Notes: a model not told the origin generated them from the letters alone. Counted from the first letter of the stretch, positions 18,948 to 30,257 are shown. The stretch is DNA of 64,000 nt from Achromobacter anxifer (GCF_903652925.1 NZ_CAHLAR010000002.1:248001-312000), one strand, 5' to 3'. Numbers and translations are program-made.

Positions 18948-20606
18948 ATGCGTCAGCGTTCCGTACGCCTTCCCATCGACTCCTTCTCCCGCGTGCTGAT
19001 GGCCGCGGTGTTCGCGGCCGCCGCCTCCGGCGCCGCGCAGGCGCAGGGCCCCGCGTCCGCCACCGGATCGCGCGCCCAGCCGGCGGCGCCGGCCCAGCCC
19101 CAGCCCAGCGTGCTGCCCAAGCGCAGTTTCGACGAACCCGCGACGCCCGCCGCCAACACGCAGCAGACCCCGCTCGACGACCGGGCCGGCCGCGTGCAGC
19201 CTGCCAGCCCGGCGACCTTGCCCGCGCCTGCGGCAGCCCAGACCGCGCCGGCAGCCTTGCCCACGCCCGCCGCCGCCCCGGCTGCTACCGCTGCCCCGGC
19301 TGCTACCGCTGCCCCGGCTGCTACCGCTGCTCCGGCAGCCACCGCTGCTCCGGCCGCTACCGCCGCCCCGGCCGCCGCCGCGCCCACGGTCATCATCCCG
19401 ACCGAAATGGACACCAAGGCTTGCATCGCCAAGCTGCGCAAGGGCGCCACGGCCAACGGCCTGACCGAGGCGGACTGGGACAAGTACACCGCCAACGCCA
19501 AGTTGCTGCCCACCACGGTGGCATCGGCCAAGGGCCAGCCCGAGGGACGCGAAGCCTGGTGGGACTACATCGCCAAGACCGTGGACGAGGAACGCGTGCG
19601 CGACGGCCTCGCGGTCATGGCCAAGTACGGCCCGCAGTTGTCGGCAATCAGCCAGCAATACCAGGTGGACCCGGCCACGCTGGTCGCCATCTTCGGCATC
19701 GAGACCAACTATGGCCGCCAGGTCGGCAAGACCAATGTGCTGGACGCGTGGCTGACCCGCGCCTGCACCGAGAACAAGCCTCTGTGGGAAAAGAATGCCT
19801 ACGCCTCGGTGCGCCTGCTGCGCGATGGGCTGGTGCCCGCCGACAATTTCGTCGGCTCCTGGAGCGGCGCCTTCGGCATGACGCAGTTCATTCCGACCTC
19901 GTTCTATGAACTGGCCGCCGACGGCGACGGCGACGGCAAGATCGACCTGTACAACTCGCTGCCCGATGCGCTGGCCTCCACCGCCAACCATTTGCGCAAG
20001 CGCCGCGCCAAGTGGACCCACAGCCTGCCCGCCGTGGTCGAAGTGCGCGTGCCGGCTGAGCTGGCCGCCGCCATTCCGGCCTCGCCCGATGCCGAGTACG
20101 TGGGCTCGCAGGACCGCCGCACGATCGCCCAGTGGGCCCAGGCCGGCGTGAAGCAGGGCAACGGTTCGGCGCTGAAGCTGCCGTCGGGCAACAACGAGCA
20201 GGCCTATATGTTCGCGCCCACCGGCTCCGGCGGCCCCGTGTTCCTGGCGACCGTGAATTTCGACGCCATCCTGCACTACAACCAGTCGCGCCGCTATGGC
20301 CTGGCGGTGGCGATGCTGCTCAACCGCCTGCAAGGCGGTCCGGACCTCGCCGCGGCCTGGCCCACGGATGACCCCGGCCTGTCGCGCGCGCAGATCAAGG
20401 AATTGCAGGAAATGCTCTACGGCCTGGGCTATGACGTCGGCGTGGCCGATGGCATTCCGGGCACCAAGACCCGCGATGCCGTGCGCGAGGAACAGGTCAG
20501 GCGCAACCTGCCGCAGGACGGCCGCGTGGGCAAGCGCATCTACGACGCCATCAAGGCCACCTGGCCGCCCGCCGTGATCCAAGCGCGTCCGGAAGGCCAG
20601 CAATGA
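18948..20606 (+). CDS. Lytic murein transglycosylase, MltB/SLT_2 family with peptidoglycan-binding domain
   Basis: 552 residues. A signal peptide (cleavage near AAQAQ) is followed by an Ala/Pro/Thr-rich linker (about residues 40-145) and then the SLT_2 catalytic domain: IFGIETNYGRQVG contains the catalytic glutamate, and WSGAFGMTQFIPTSF is the family block. A PG_binding_1 domain closes the chain (LSRAQIKELQEMLYGLGYDVG through VREEQVRRNLPQDG). It cleaves peptidoglycan to anhydromuramyl products in the periplasm. The linker contains five 18-base repeats. Its stop overlaps the next gene (ATGA). Confidence 0.9.
   Translation: MRQRSVRLPIDSFSRVLMAAVFAAAASGAAQAQGPASATGSRAQPAAPAQPQPSVLPKRSFDEPATPAANTQQTPLDDRAGRVQPASPATLPAPAAAQTAPAALPTPAAAPAATAAPAATAAPAATAAPAATAAPAATAAPAAAAPTVIIPTEMDTKACIAKLRKGATANGLTEADWDKYTANAKLLPTTVASAKGQPEGREAWWDYIAKTVDEERVRDGLAVMAKYGPQLSAISQQYQVDPATLVAIFGIETNYGRQVGKTNVLDAWLTRACTENKPLWEKNAYASVRLLRDGLVPADNFVGSWSGAFGMTQFIPTSFYELAADGDGDGKIDLYNSLPDALASTANHLRKRRAKWTHSLPAVVEVRVPAELAAAIPASPDAEYVGSQDRRTIAQWAQAGVKQGNGSALKLPSGNNEQAYMFAPTGSGGPVFLATVNFDAILHYNQSRRYGLAVAMLLNRLQGGPDLAAAWPTDDPGLSRAQIKELQEMLYGLGYDVGVADGIPGTKTRDAVREEQVRRNLPQDGRVGKRIYDAIKATWPPAVIQARPEGQQ
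19281..19370 (+). repeat. Five 18-bp coding repeats (AATAAP) in the transglycosylase linker
   Basis: Units of 18 bases starting GCTGCTACCGCTGCCCCG, five in a row, each coding Ala-Ala-Thr-Ala-Ala-Pro; the first two are identical and the rest vary at silent positions. They form a flexible spacer that can expand without changing frame. Confidence 0.9.
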
Positions 20607-21205
20607 CCTCGGTATCGGGCACGGCAGGCTACGGCGAGAATGCGCAGGCTCTCGCGGACCAGTACGAGAGCATCGCGTTCGCCGAGGTGCACCGCGACGT
20701 GGCGCACCTGATCCCCGCGGCCCCGGCGCGCATCGCCGACATTGGCGCGGGCTCGGGACGCGATGCCGCCGCCCTGGCGCGCATGGGCCACGCGGTGGTG
20801 GCGGCCGAGCCCACGCCTGAATTGCGCCAGCAAGGCCAGCGCCGCCACGCGCTGCCCAACCTGGAATGGGTGGACGATGCCTTGCCGGACCTGGCCTTGC
20901 TGCGCGGGCAGGGCCGGGCGTTCGACGTGATCATGCTGACGGCCGTCTGGATGCACCTGGACGCCGACGAGCGCCGCCTGGGCATGCAGGCGCTGGCGGC
21001 GCTGCTGGCGCCGCAGGGCCAGATCCTGATGTCGCTGCGGCATGGGCCGGTGCCGCCGGGGCGCCGCATGTTCGACGTGTCGGCGCAGGAAACGATCGCG
21101 CTGGCGGCCGGCCACGGGCTATCCTCGCACCACCTCAGTTCGCGCGAGGACATGCTGGACCGCGCCGACGTGCGCTGGAGCTTTCTTGGCCTGCGCCGGA
21201 GCTGA
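20603..21205 (+). CDS. Class I SAM-dependent methyltransferase
   Basis: 200 residues. Motif I is ARIADIGAGSGRDAAALA (about residues 41-58), followed by the acidic strand VVAAEPTPELRQQG and a post-I LTAVWMHLDADER segment, as in small-molecule methyltransferases. Substrate unknown. Start ATG overlaps the stop of the transglycosylase gene (ATGA), and the next acetyltransferase starts 5 bases after its stop, so the three are one operon. Confidence 0.85.
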   Translation: MTSVSGTAGYGENAQALADQYESIAFAEVHRDVAHLIPAAPARIADIGAGSGRDAAALARMGHAVVAAEPTPELRQQGQRRHALPNLEWVDDALPDLALLRGQGRAFDVIMLTAVWMHLDADERRLGMQALAALLAPQGQILMSLRHGPVPPGRRMFDVSAQETIALAAGHGLSSHHLSSREDMLDRADVRWSFLGLRRS

Positions 21206-21209
21206 ACGC

Positions 21210-21776
21210 ATGTCCATCGCATTGCTCCCCGACACTTTCCAGACTGCGAGGCTGCATGCCCGGCGTATGGAAGAGACCGATTTCCCATTCATCGCCGCCA
21301 TGCACGCCGACGAGCGCCTCATGGCCACCATGGGCGGCACCCGCAGCGAGTCGGCGAGCCGCCGCTATGTGCTGCAAAACGTCGAACATTGGGCCGAACA
21401 GGGCTATGGCATGTATGTGCTGGCCGACCGCGCCACCGGCGCGCTGGCGGGCCGGGCCGGCTTGAAGCGCACCCAGGCCCGGGGCCGCGACGAGGTCGAG
21501 GTGGCCTATGCCTTCCTGCCCGCGAGCTGGGGCCGGGGATACGCCACCGAGATCGCCCAGGCGCTGCTGGCGTTGGGGTTCGGGCGCCTGCCGGTGGATG
21601 CGCTGGCTGCGGTGGCGATGGAAGGGAACGCGGCTTCCTGCCGGGTGCTGGAAAAATGCGGCATGCGCCAGATCGGCGCCACCGGCGAGGGTGGCGCCGG
21701 CAAGCGGCTCTACGAAATCCTGCGCGCCGAATGGTCCGCCGCGGACGCCGCGACGGGTTCCGGGGATCGGCGCTAA
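21210..21776 (+). CDS. GNAT family N-acetyltransferase, RimJ-like
   Basis: 188 residues with the RimI/RimJ-type pattern: N-terminal LHARRMEETDFPFIAAMHADERLM, acetyl-CoA loop LPASWGRGYATEIAQALL, and EGNAASCRVLEKCGM near the C-terminus. Substrate unknown. It begins 5 bases after the methyltransferase stop, consistent with translational coupling. Confidence 0.87.
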   Translation: MSIALLPDTFQTARLHARRMEETDFPFIAAMHADERLMATMGGTRSESASRRYVLQNVEHWAEQGYGMYVLADRATGALAGRAGLKRTQARGRDEVEVAYAFLPASWGRGYATEIAQALLALGFGRLPVDALAAVAMEGNAASCRVLEKCGMRQIGATGEGGAGKRLYEILRAEWSAADAATGSGDRR

Positions 21777-21785
21777 GATTCTTGT

Positions 21786-21971
21786 ATGAGCACCAAGCAG
21801 ATCCCCGAAGACGACCCGCAGCCCGTTCCGCCCGAAGCGCCCGCGCCCGAAGAGTGTTGCAACAGCGGCTGCATTCCCTGTGTCTATGACATCTACAACG
21901 AAGCCATGGACAACTACCGCGAAGCGCTGAAAGCCTGGCGAGCCAGGCATCCGGAACAGTCCAGGAGCTAG
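21786..21971 (+). CDS. Oxidoreductase-like domain small protein
   Basis: 61 residues. The core ECCNSGCIPCVYDIYNEAMDNY matches the cysteine-rich oxidoreductase-like domain (PF09791), a short family widespread in proteobacteria and the N-termini of eukaryotic proteins. The three cysteines probably bind metal or take part in redox chemistry; the actual role is unknown. It starts 9 bases after the acetyltransferase stop and ends the operon at a terminator hairpin. Confidence 0.85.
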   Translation: MSTKQIPEDDPQPVPPEAPAPEECCNSGCIPCVYDIYNEAMDNYREALKAWRARHPEQSRS

Positions 21972-21993
21972 GGCCCGCGCAGGGCCCCTTTTC
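21971..21993 (+). terminator. Rho-independent terminator of the operon ending at 21971
   Basis: Stem GGGCCC / GGGCCC around GCGCA, followed by CTTTTC. It begins on the last base of the stop codon of the small cysteine-rich protein. Confidence 0.75.
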
Positions 21994-22015
21994 AATGCGC
22001 GCAGGCCCGTAGGCC

Positions 22016-22453
22016 TCAGCCCGCCAGCTTCATGTGGATGATGGGGCGGGGCTGGCCGGCGTCGTCGTGCGCCGAGCGGCCCACGTCCTCGAAGCCATAG
22101 TGCTTGTAGAAGCCATGGGCCTGGGGATTCTGTTCGTTCACGTCCACCAGCAGGGTGCCGTGCAGCGAACGCGCGAAATTCAGCAGGCGCCGGCCCGCTC
22201 CCTTGCCGCGCTTGTTGGCGTCCACGAACAGCATCTGGACCTTGTTGCCGTTCAGGCCCATGAAGCCGGCGACTTCGCCGGCATCGTCCTCACAGACCCA
22301 CACCCGCACCGAAGGCAGGTAGGTGTTGAGCACCTGCGGATACATGGCCTGGATTTCCTTTTCCGTCAGGAACGTGTGGGTGGCGCGCACCGAACGGAGC
22401 CAGATGTCCACCAGGGCCAGGTCATCGCCGTGGTTGCGTTCTCGGATATTCAT
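22016..22453 (-). CDS. GNAT acetyltransferase, YjaB-like
   Basis: 145 residues, closely patterned on E. coli YjaB: SVRATHTFLT near the N-terminus, LFVDANKRGKGAGRRLL as the acetyl-CoA site, VDVNEQNPQAHGFYKHYGF and GRSAHDDAGQPRPI at the end. YjaB is a GNAT reported as a lysine acetyltransferase. The gene faces the preceding operon and stands alone. Confidence 0.87.
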   Translation of the reverse strand: MNIRERNHGDDLALVDIWLRSVRATHTFLTEKEIQAMYPQVLNTYLPSVRVWVCEDDAGEVAGFMGLNGNKVQMLFVDANKRGKGAGRRLLNFARSLHGTLLVDVNEQNPQAHGFYKHYGFEDVGRSAHDDAGQPRPIIHMKLAG

Positions 22454-22516
22454 TTTTGTAATGGTTTTACAGGTCGGGTGCCGGCGCGGTCCTTGGCTGC
22501 GCCGGGCTTTTTGCCG

Positions 22517-24256
22517 CTAGAGCCCTGCGCGGTAGAGCTCGGTCGCCGCCAGGACGGTTTCCATCTGCACAGTATGCGCGAAAACAAAACGGTCGCCGTA
22601 GACGGTTTCATCCGGAAACTCCGAAATCAGCGCCAGGGGCAGGTCCTCGCGTTCGCTTTCGCTGACCTGCACGGGTATGCCGTTCAGCACGTCGAATCCG
22701 GTTTCGAGCGCATGCGCCTGAAATAGTTCAAGCTGCCGGGCGTTGAACTCGACCAGGCCGGGAACGTTGCGCGCCAGTCTTTCGGTGACGCCTTCGATCA
22801 GGCGGCGGGCGCGGTCGCCCCAGCCCGGACGGTGGCGCAGCACCAGGAAGAAGCCCTTGGGGATGGTCCACAGTTCGAAGTTGCGCGGCAGGTAGCCCGA
22901 CAGCGGCCGGGTCCATTCGTGGGCGGGGTAGCCGTGCAGGTTGATGTGCAGCTGCGCGCCGCTGATGGCGTGCGCCTGGTGGCGGCCTTCGCGCTCGAAG
23001 AACGGGGCGCGTTCGCGGTAGGCGATGTCGTCGCCCAGCGCGCTGTAGCGCGAGGCATGCAGCATGTGGCGCGGATGGTGTTCGCGCAGGCGGTTGAACA
23101 GCGCGTAGCCGTCGGGATTTTCGGCGGCGATCAGGGCGAAGTGGGCGTCGCCGCGGGCGGCCAGCGCCTGCGCCGCGCGCAGCGCGCCGACCACGCCGGA
23201 GGTTTCGTTGGCGTGCTGCGCGCCCGAGATGAACACGGCCGGTCCGGGGCCGCGCACGTAGGTGCCCAGCACCGGGCGGCCCTGGCGCGATACGGCCTGG
23301 AAGGTATCGCCGCCGAAGGCCGCCATGCAGCCGGCGATCTGTCCGGCGGATAGCGGCTCCCGCGCCTGCGTCAGCGGCGCGCCGAGCGCGGCCGGGGTCA
23401 CGGGCGTCAGCGCGCCGAAGTGTTCCAGCGAGATCTGCACGCGCGCCGCGCCGTCATGGCGGCGGATGTCCGGAATGATCTGGCCGGGCTGCAGGCCGCG
23501 GTCACCTGAAGGACGGCCGGAATGTTGCTGGAAGTGTTCCAGCAGCGAGAAATAGATGTCTTCGTGCAGGGCCTCGAAGGTGCTGACGATCTCTTCGTCC
23601 ACGGGCAGCGCAAAGTCGATGCCGGGCAGGTCCACGCGGATTTCCAGGCGCTCGAAATAGGGTTCGTGCGTGCCCCAGGCATGGTTGCGCACCGTGTCGA
23701 CGATGGCGCGGAACGCCTGCTGGTATTCGGTGGCCTGGGCGGCGTCGGTCTGCAACGCGCCCTCGGCATCGCGCACGCGCAGCCAGCCGGTGGGGGACAG
23801 TTCGGGCTTGCCGTCCTGTGCGTGACCGACCTGATTGGGGGCGTAGACGCGGGTCTCGATCTTGCGGCCGTCGGCGTAGTTGAGGCTGACGTCGTAGTGC
23901 AGGTCGGAGGCGCCGGGCTGCATGGTGACGTTCACGCCTTGCAGCAGCGCGATCAGCGGATAGGCCTCCAGCGTGAAGCGCTTGGCCTGGGCGTGTTCAT
24001 GCAGGGGATAGCGTACTGTGACGGATGCCAGCCCTTCGCGCTCGACCTCTTCCAGGAAGAAGTGCAGCAGCGGCTTGTAGGCGCTGCGAAAGCGCGCCGT
24101 GACGCCGGCTTGCGCCAGGCGCTCCTGAGCCGCGCGGCGCGCCTCGACGCCTTCGAACAGCCAGCCTTCCACGACCGCGCCGCGCCAGGCCGGCGCCAGG
24201 TAGGCGTGGGTCCAGGCGTCCAGCGTGCGGTCGAATGTTTTTTCCAGCAAAGACAT
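22517..24256 (-). CDS. M14-family zinc carboxypeptidase
   Basis: 579 residues. The C-terminal half is an M14 metallopeptidase domain: zinc motif HANE in GAQHANETSGVV (near residue 346) and the third ligand in HINLHGYPAHEW. The N-terminal ~300 residues are a family-specific extension with HEHAQAKRFTLEAYPL. No signal peptide, so cytoplasmic. The start Met has AAAGGA upstream. It is the last gene of the peptide-uptake operon, 32 bases after the permease, which suggests it digests the imported peptides. Confidence 0.87.
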   Translation of the reverse strand: MSLLEKTFDRTLDAWTHAYLAPAWRGAVVEGWLFEGVEARRAAQERLAQAGVTARFRSAYKPLLHFFLEEVEREGLASVTVRYPLHEHAQAKRFTLEAYPLIALLQGVNVTMQPGASDLHYDVSLNYADGRKIETRVYAPNQVGHAQDGKPELSPTGWLRVRDAEGALQTDAAQATEYQQAFRAIVDTVRNHAWGTHEPYFERLEIRVDLPGIDFALPVDEEIVSTFEALHEDIYFSLLEHFQQHSGRPSGDRGLQPGQIIPDIRRHDGAARVQISLEHFGALTPVTPAALGAPLTQAREPLSAGQIAGCMAAFGGDTFQAVSRQGRPVLGTYVRGPGPAVFISGAQHANETSGVVGALRAAQALAARGDAHFALIAAENPDGYALFNRLREHHPRHMLHASRYSALGDDIAYRERAPFFEREGRHQAHAISGAQLHINLHGYPAHEWTRPLSGYLPRNFELWTIPKGFFLVLRHRPGWGDRARRLIEGVTERLARNVPGLVEFNARQLELFQAHALETGFDVLNGIPVQVSESEREDLPLALISEFPDETVYGDRFVFAHTVQMETVLAATELYRAGL

Positions 24257-24288
24257 ACTCGATATTCCTTTCAGGCGGACCGGCGGCT

Positions 24289-25158
24289 TCAGACCTTGCC
24301 GGTCGGGTCCAGGCGGTCGCGCAGCCAGTCGCCCAGCAGGTTCAGGCCCAGCACCGTCAGCATGATGGCCAGGCCCGGGAAGACGCTGACCCACCAGGCC
24401 GTCTGCATATACGTGCGGCCGTCGGCAAGCATACCGCCCCAGCTCGGGATCATGGGATCCACACCCAGGCCCAGGAAGGTCAGGCTGCTTTCCAGCAGGA
24501 TATTGTTGGCGACGTTCAGGGTCATCAGGATGACCAGCGGACCCAGCAGGTTCGGCACGATGTGGTGGCGGATCATGGCCAGGTCGCGCACGCCGAAGGC
24601 GCGGGCGGCCAGCACGAATTCACGCTCGCGCAGGGCCAGGACCTGGGCGCGCACCAGGCGCGCGTACTGCACCCATTGCGACACGATCATGAAGAAGATG
24701 ACGTTGAACAGTCCGCCGCCCAGGATGGCGATGAAGGTGATGGCCACCAGGATGAACGGCAGCGCCAGCTGCACGTCGGCAAAGCGCATGACGATCATGT
24801 CCCAGAAGCCGCGGTAATAGCCGGCGATGAGGCCCATGACGATGCCCAGCAGCGCGCCGCCGATGACGGAGGCGAAGCCCACCGTCAGCGAGATCTTGCC
24901 GCCGACGATGACGCGCGCCAGCACGTCGCGGCCCAGCGGGTCGGTGCCGAAGGGGTGGGCGGCGGAAGCGAAGGGCGCGGTCAGGCGGGCGGCCAAGTCC
25001 ATGGCTTCGCCGCCGTCGGGGAACAGCCAGCCGGAGGTCAGCACCAGCGCGATCATGGTGCCGGTCAGCAGCGCGCCCAGCACGAATTCCAGCGAGCGGT
25101 AGCGGCTGCGGGGCTTGGCAGCCTTGGGAGCGGCGGCGGTGGGGGTAGTAGTCTGCAT
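24289..25158 (-). CDS. Peptide ABC transporter permease, DppC/OppC family
   Basis: 289 residues with an N-terminal membrane anchor and the OppC_N feature, then the binding-protein-dependent transport fold. FGTDPLGRDVLARVI (around residues 72-86) is the classic DppC block and LAARAFGVRDLAMIRHHIVPN is the EAA loop that contacts the ATPase. About six helices. Second permease of the dipeptide/oligopeptide importer; stop of the previous gene is 5 bases upstream. Confidence 0.93.
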   Translation of the reverse strand: MQTTTPTAAAPKAAKPRSRYRSLEFVLGALLTGTMIALVLTSGWLFPDGGEAMDLAARLTAPFASAAHPFGTDPLGRDVLARVIVGGKISLTVGFASVIGGALLGIVMGLIAGYYRGFWDMIVMRFADVQLALPFILVAITFIAILGGGLFNVIFFMIVSQWVQYARLVRAQVLALREREFVLAARAFGVRDLAMIRHHIVPNLLGPLVILMTLNVANNILLESSLTFLGLGVDPMIPSWGGMLADGRTYMQTAWWVSVFPGLAIMLTVLGLNLLGDWLRDRLDPTGKV

Positions 25159-25163
25159 AAGGC

Positions 25164-26087
25164 TCAGCGCGTGCGGATGCGGGGGTCGACGATGCCGTAG
25201 GCGATGTCGACGATCAGGTTGACCAGGACGATGACGGCGGCCAGCACGGTGACCGTGCCTTGCAGCACCGGGTAGTCGCGGCCCGAGATGGCGTCGAACG
25301 CCAGCGTGCCCAGGCCGGGCCAGTTGAAGACCATTTCAATCACGACGATGCCGCCGATCAGGCCGCCGAACTGCAGGCCCAGATAGGTGATGAGCGGAAT
25401 CGCGCAGTTGCGCAGCGCGTGCTTGTACAGCACCACGCGCTCCTTCAGGCCCTTGCTGCGCGCCACCATGATGTATTGCGCGGACAGCGTCTCCAACATG
25501 GTGGTGCGCACCAGGCGGATATTGGTGGCGCTGAGGATGATGGCCATCGTCAGGGACGGCAGCACCAGGCTGGCCGGGCCGCTCCAGCCCGACGGCGGCA
25601 ATAGCGGGAAGGTGATGGACAAGAGCAGCACCAGCATCAGCGCCAGCCAGAAGTTGGGGAAGGACAGCCCCACCAGCGACAGGATGCGGATCGTCTGGTC
25701 GGTGGCCTTGCCGCGCTTGATCGCGGCCTGGATGCCGAGCGGCAGCGAAATCAGGATGGAAGCCAGCAGCGAGGTAAAGGCCAGCATCAGCGTGGCCGGC
25801 AGCGCATCGCCGATCAGCTTGGCGACGGACGTGCCGCCCATGAAGCTGCGGCCGAAATCGCCGTGCAGCAGGCCCTGCATATACGACAGGTACTGCTCGT
25901 AGAAAGGACGGTTCAGGCCCAGCGCCTGGCGGATATTGGCCAGGTCCTGCTCGGTCACGCTGCCCGAGCCCTGGCTGAGCATCAGCGCGGGGTCGCCAGT
26001 CAGGCGCACGGCATAGGAGACGAGCAGCGTCACCGCGACGATCACGAAGACGGCCTGCAACACGCGTTTGATGAGAAATCCGGTCAT
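25164..26087 (-). CDS. Peptide ABC transporter permease, DppB/OppB family
   Basis: 307 residues. The N-terminus MTGFLIKRVLQAVFVIVAVT and the segment LGLNRPFYEQYLSYMQGLLHGDFG are typical of DppB, and the EAA loop MVARSKGLKERVVLYKHALRN is present. About six membrane helices. It lies between the binding-protein gene and DppC on the same strand. Confidence 0.93.
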   Translation of the reverse strand: MTGFLIKRVLQAVFVIVAVTLLVSYAVRLTGDPALMLSQGSGSVTEQDLANIRQALGLNRPFYEQYLSYMQGLLHGDFGRSFMGGTSVAKLIGDALPATLMLAFTSLLASILISLPLGIQAAIKRGKATDQTIRILSLVGLSFPNFWLALMLVLLLSITFPLLPPSGWSGPASLVLPSLTMAIILSATNIRLVRTTMLETLSAQYIMVARSKGLKERVVLYKHALRNCAIPLITYLGLQFGGLIGGIVVIEMVFNWPGLGTLAFDAISGRDYPVLQGTVTVLAAVIVLVNLIVDIAYGIVDPRIRTR

Positions 26088-26225
26088 AAGTGGCCGCCCC
26101 TGCTTGCGCCGGGACGGTCGGTGGGGTTAATGCGTCAAGGCAGCGCCAATACCATACGAAAGCTGCCCTTTCGGTCGTTCATGGCGCCATCGCACCACCA
26201 GCAACCGGTCTTACCCAAGCGGGAT

Positions 26226-26293
26226 GCCATGGAGCCGGCTTTGCCGGTCCATAGGCATGCCCCCTGGGGGGAAGCGCGCAGCGCTTCGGGGGG
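26226..26293. repeat. REP-like double hairpin between binding-protein and permease genes
   Basis: Two stem-loops: a GCC.ATGGA..CCGGC stem closing over TTT, then CCCCCTGGGGG followed by a perfect GAAGCGC / GCGCTTC stem. The second half resembles the extragenic hairpin repeats seen after genes throughout Burkholderiales genomes. It starts 2 bases after the binding-protein stop (minus strand) and would stabilise that upstream mRNA relative to the permease message. Confidence 0.7.
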
Positions 26294-26295
26294 AC

Positions 26296-27828
26296 CTACT
26301 CCACAGAGGCGTTCAGGAACCGGAAGCGGATATCGCCCGGAACTTCCAGATCCTTCACGCGCTTGTTCACCCCGACGATCGTGTTCAGGCTGTACAGCGG
26401 CATTTCCAGCGCCTGGTCGGCCACGTAGCCGGCAATCTCCTGCAGCATGGCTTCGCGCTTCTTCACGTCGTAGACGGTGCGCTGCGCTTCCAGCATGCCG
26501 TTGAGCTTGGCGTCGTTGTCGTACGGATTCCACTTCTGGCCCGTGTGGTACATCAGGTAGGCCGTGTTGTCGTAGTCGTAGGTCCAGCCGCCCCACTGGT
26601 TCTGCCACATCTCGCCGGTCTTGCCGCCGGGGATGATGTCGTTGAGCAGCACGCCGGTTTCATACGGCTTGATGGTGGCGCGCACGCCCACGCCCTGCAG
26701 ATAGCCCGACACGGCCTGGGCTACTTCGCGGAAGTTCGAATCGCTGCCGCGCACGTCGATCTGCACGGTGGCGCCCGGCTTCACGCCGGCGGCGGCCAGC
26801 AGCTTCTTGGCTTCGGCGGGGTTGAAGGGCAGGGGCTTCTGCTCGGGGTTGTAGCCGAAGGACTGCGGACCCTGGAAGCTGGCGATTGTCTTGGCCTGGC
26901 CCAGCAGCAGCTGCTTGACGATGGCGTCGCGGTCCACGGCCATGATCAGCGCGCGGCGCACGTCGCGGTTCTGGGTGATGCCGTTCTTGGTGTTGTAGCG
27001 CAGCGCATAGGCGACGGGACCGCCGGTGGAGATGACGTCGGCGTTGCCCGACTTCTTCACGGTTTCGATCAGACCCAGCGGGATCAGCGTGGCGATGTCG
27101 ATGCGGCCGGCCTGCAGTTCGGCGACCTGGGTGCCGGGTTCGCCGATGAAGCGGTAGACCACCTTGTCCAGCTTGGGCTTGCCGCCCCAGTAGTCGTCGT
27201 TGCGCGCCAGCGTGACGTTGACCTTGGGCTGGTAGCTTTCAAACTTGAATGGGCCGGTGCCCACCGGATTGATGTTGAAGTTGTCCTCGCCCTTTTCCTT
27301 GATGTACTTGGGCGGCACGATCATGGCGCCGTAGCCGGCCAGCTTGGTCAGCAGGACGGGGTCGGGCTGCTTCAGGATGAAGTCCACGGTGTACTCGTCC
27401 ACGACCTTGACCTCGCCGATCGAGTCGTAGTTGGCCTTTTGCGGGCCCTTGGCGCCTTCCGCGCCCAGCAGGCGTTCGAAGGTGAACTTCACGGCTTCGG
27501 CGTTGAAGGGCTCGCCGTTGTGGAACTTGACGCCTTCGCGCAGCTTGAAGCGCAGGCGCTTGTTGTCGTCCAGGTACTCCCAGCTGGTGGCCAGGCCAGG
27601 CTGCAGCTTCAGGTCGGCGCCGCGCATGGTCAGGCCGTCATACAGGTTGCTGCCCACCGAACCCCAGAAGGTCACGAAGGTGTCGATCGGATCCCAGCTG
27701 CCCGGGTCCTGGTTGATGGCGACATTGAGCGTGCCGGCGGCATGGGCGGCCGACAGGGCTGCGGGCAGCGCGCCGCCCAGCGCCAGGGCCAGGGCGGTGG
27801 CGGTGAAGGTTTTGCGTAGGGAGAGCAT
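26296..27828 (-). CDS. Peptide ABC transporter substrate-binding protein, DppA/OppA family (SBP_bac_5)
   Basis: 510 residues. A Sec signal (MLSLRKTFTATALALALGG, cleavage after AAHA) is followed by TLNVAINQDPGSWDP and the family block LRFKLREGVKFHNGEPFNAEAVKFTFERLL. The protein delivers peptides to the permeases. Start at 27828 carries GGAG upstream. It sits between the ATPase gene and the permeases, and the REP-like hairpin after its stop is consistent with the binding protein being made in excess. Confidence 0.93.
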   Translation of the reverse strand: MLSLRKTFTATALALALGGALPAALSAAHAAGTLNVAINQDPGSWDPIDTFVTFWGSVGSNLYDGLTMRGADLKLQPGLATSWEYLDDNKRLRFKLREGVKFHNGEPFNAEAVKFTFERLLGAEGAKGPQKANYDSIGEVKVVDEYTVDFILKQPDPVLLTKLAGYGAMIVPPKYIKEKGEDNFNINPVGTGPFKFESYQPKVNVTLARNDDYWGGKPKLDKVVYRFIGEPGTQVAELQAGRIDIATLIPLGLIETVKKSGNADVISTGGPVAYALRYNTKNGITQNRDVRRALIMAVDRDAIVKQLLLGQAKTIASFQGPQSFGYNPEQKPLPFNPAEAKKLLAAAGVKPGATVQIDVRGSDSNFREVAQAVSGYLQGVGVRATIKPYETGVLLNDIIPGGKTGEMWQNQWGGWTYDYDNTAYLMYHTGQKWNPYDNDAKLNGMLEAQRTVYDVKKREAMLQEIAGYVADQALEMPLYSLNTIVGVNKRVKDLEVPGDIRFRFLNASVE

Positions 27829-27881
27829 GTTCAACTCCAGGGACGGGAAGTCGGGCGGACCGACGTGGAAAGGGTTGCGGC

Positions 27882-29735
<1,854 letters not shown>

Positions 29736-29744
29736 CGTGGATTC

Positions 29745-30257
29745 TCACAGGGAGGTGGCGGCGCGGGCAGCCTGGTCGTACAGGCCCGAGAGGGCGCGCA
29801 GGGTGTTGGCCAGCTGATGGCTGGCGTCGTCCGCGGCAGGGGATTCGATGAACGGCTTGACGAGGCATTGCTCGCGCACTTCGGCGTAGCGCTGGATCGC
29901 GGCCGCGCCGGCGTCCGTCGCCGTGTAGATCACTTCCTTGCCCGTCTTGGCGCTTTGCACCACGCCCAGGCGTTCCAGCTTCTTCAGCGAATAGTTCACC
30001 AGATGGGTGTCTTCGACATTGAGCGTGAAACAGATGTCGGCCAGCTTCTTGCCGCGGCCGCGATGGAACACGTGGTTCAGCACCAGGATGTCCAGCGAGG
30101 TCAGCTCGGGCAGGCCGGCACAGGCCATGCAGCGCACCATCCAGCGGTTGAACGCGTGCGACGCGATGATCAGGCCGAACTCGACTTCGGAGAGCTCGGG
30201 GGCTGAAGAGGCCAGATGGGATGAGGAAACTATGGCGTCCCGGACGGATACAGGCAT
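29745..30257 (-). CDS. MarR-like winged-helix regulator of the peptide operon
   Basis: 170 residues. The middle has a winged-helix pattern: LTSLDILVLNHVFHRGRGKKLADI, then DTHLVNYSLKKLERLGVVQSAKTGKEVIYTATDAG. This matches a proteobacterial family of predicted MarR-type regulators. Met 30257 chosen; the frame is open 32 codons further upstream without coding look. First gene of the operon, so likely autoregulatory. Confidence 0.8.
   Translation of the reverse strand: MPVSVRDAIVSSSHLASSAPELSEVEFGLIIASHAFNRWMVRCMACAGLPELTSLDILVLNHVFHRGRGKKLADICFTLNVEDTHLVNYSLKKLERLGVVQSAKTGKEVIYTATDAGAAAIQRYAEVREQCLVKPFIESPAADDASHQLANTLRALSGLYDQAARAATSL

Noticed and set aside
17460-20603. Very long minus-strand open frame (1047 codons) opposite the MATE and transglycosylase genes
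   Set aside because: Antisense shadow of two clearly recognised genes; no family motifs, His/Gly/Gln/Arg-rich as expected from high-GC antisense.
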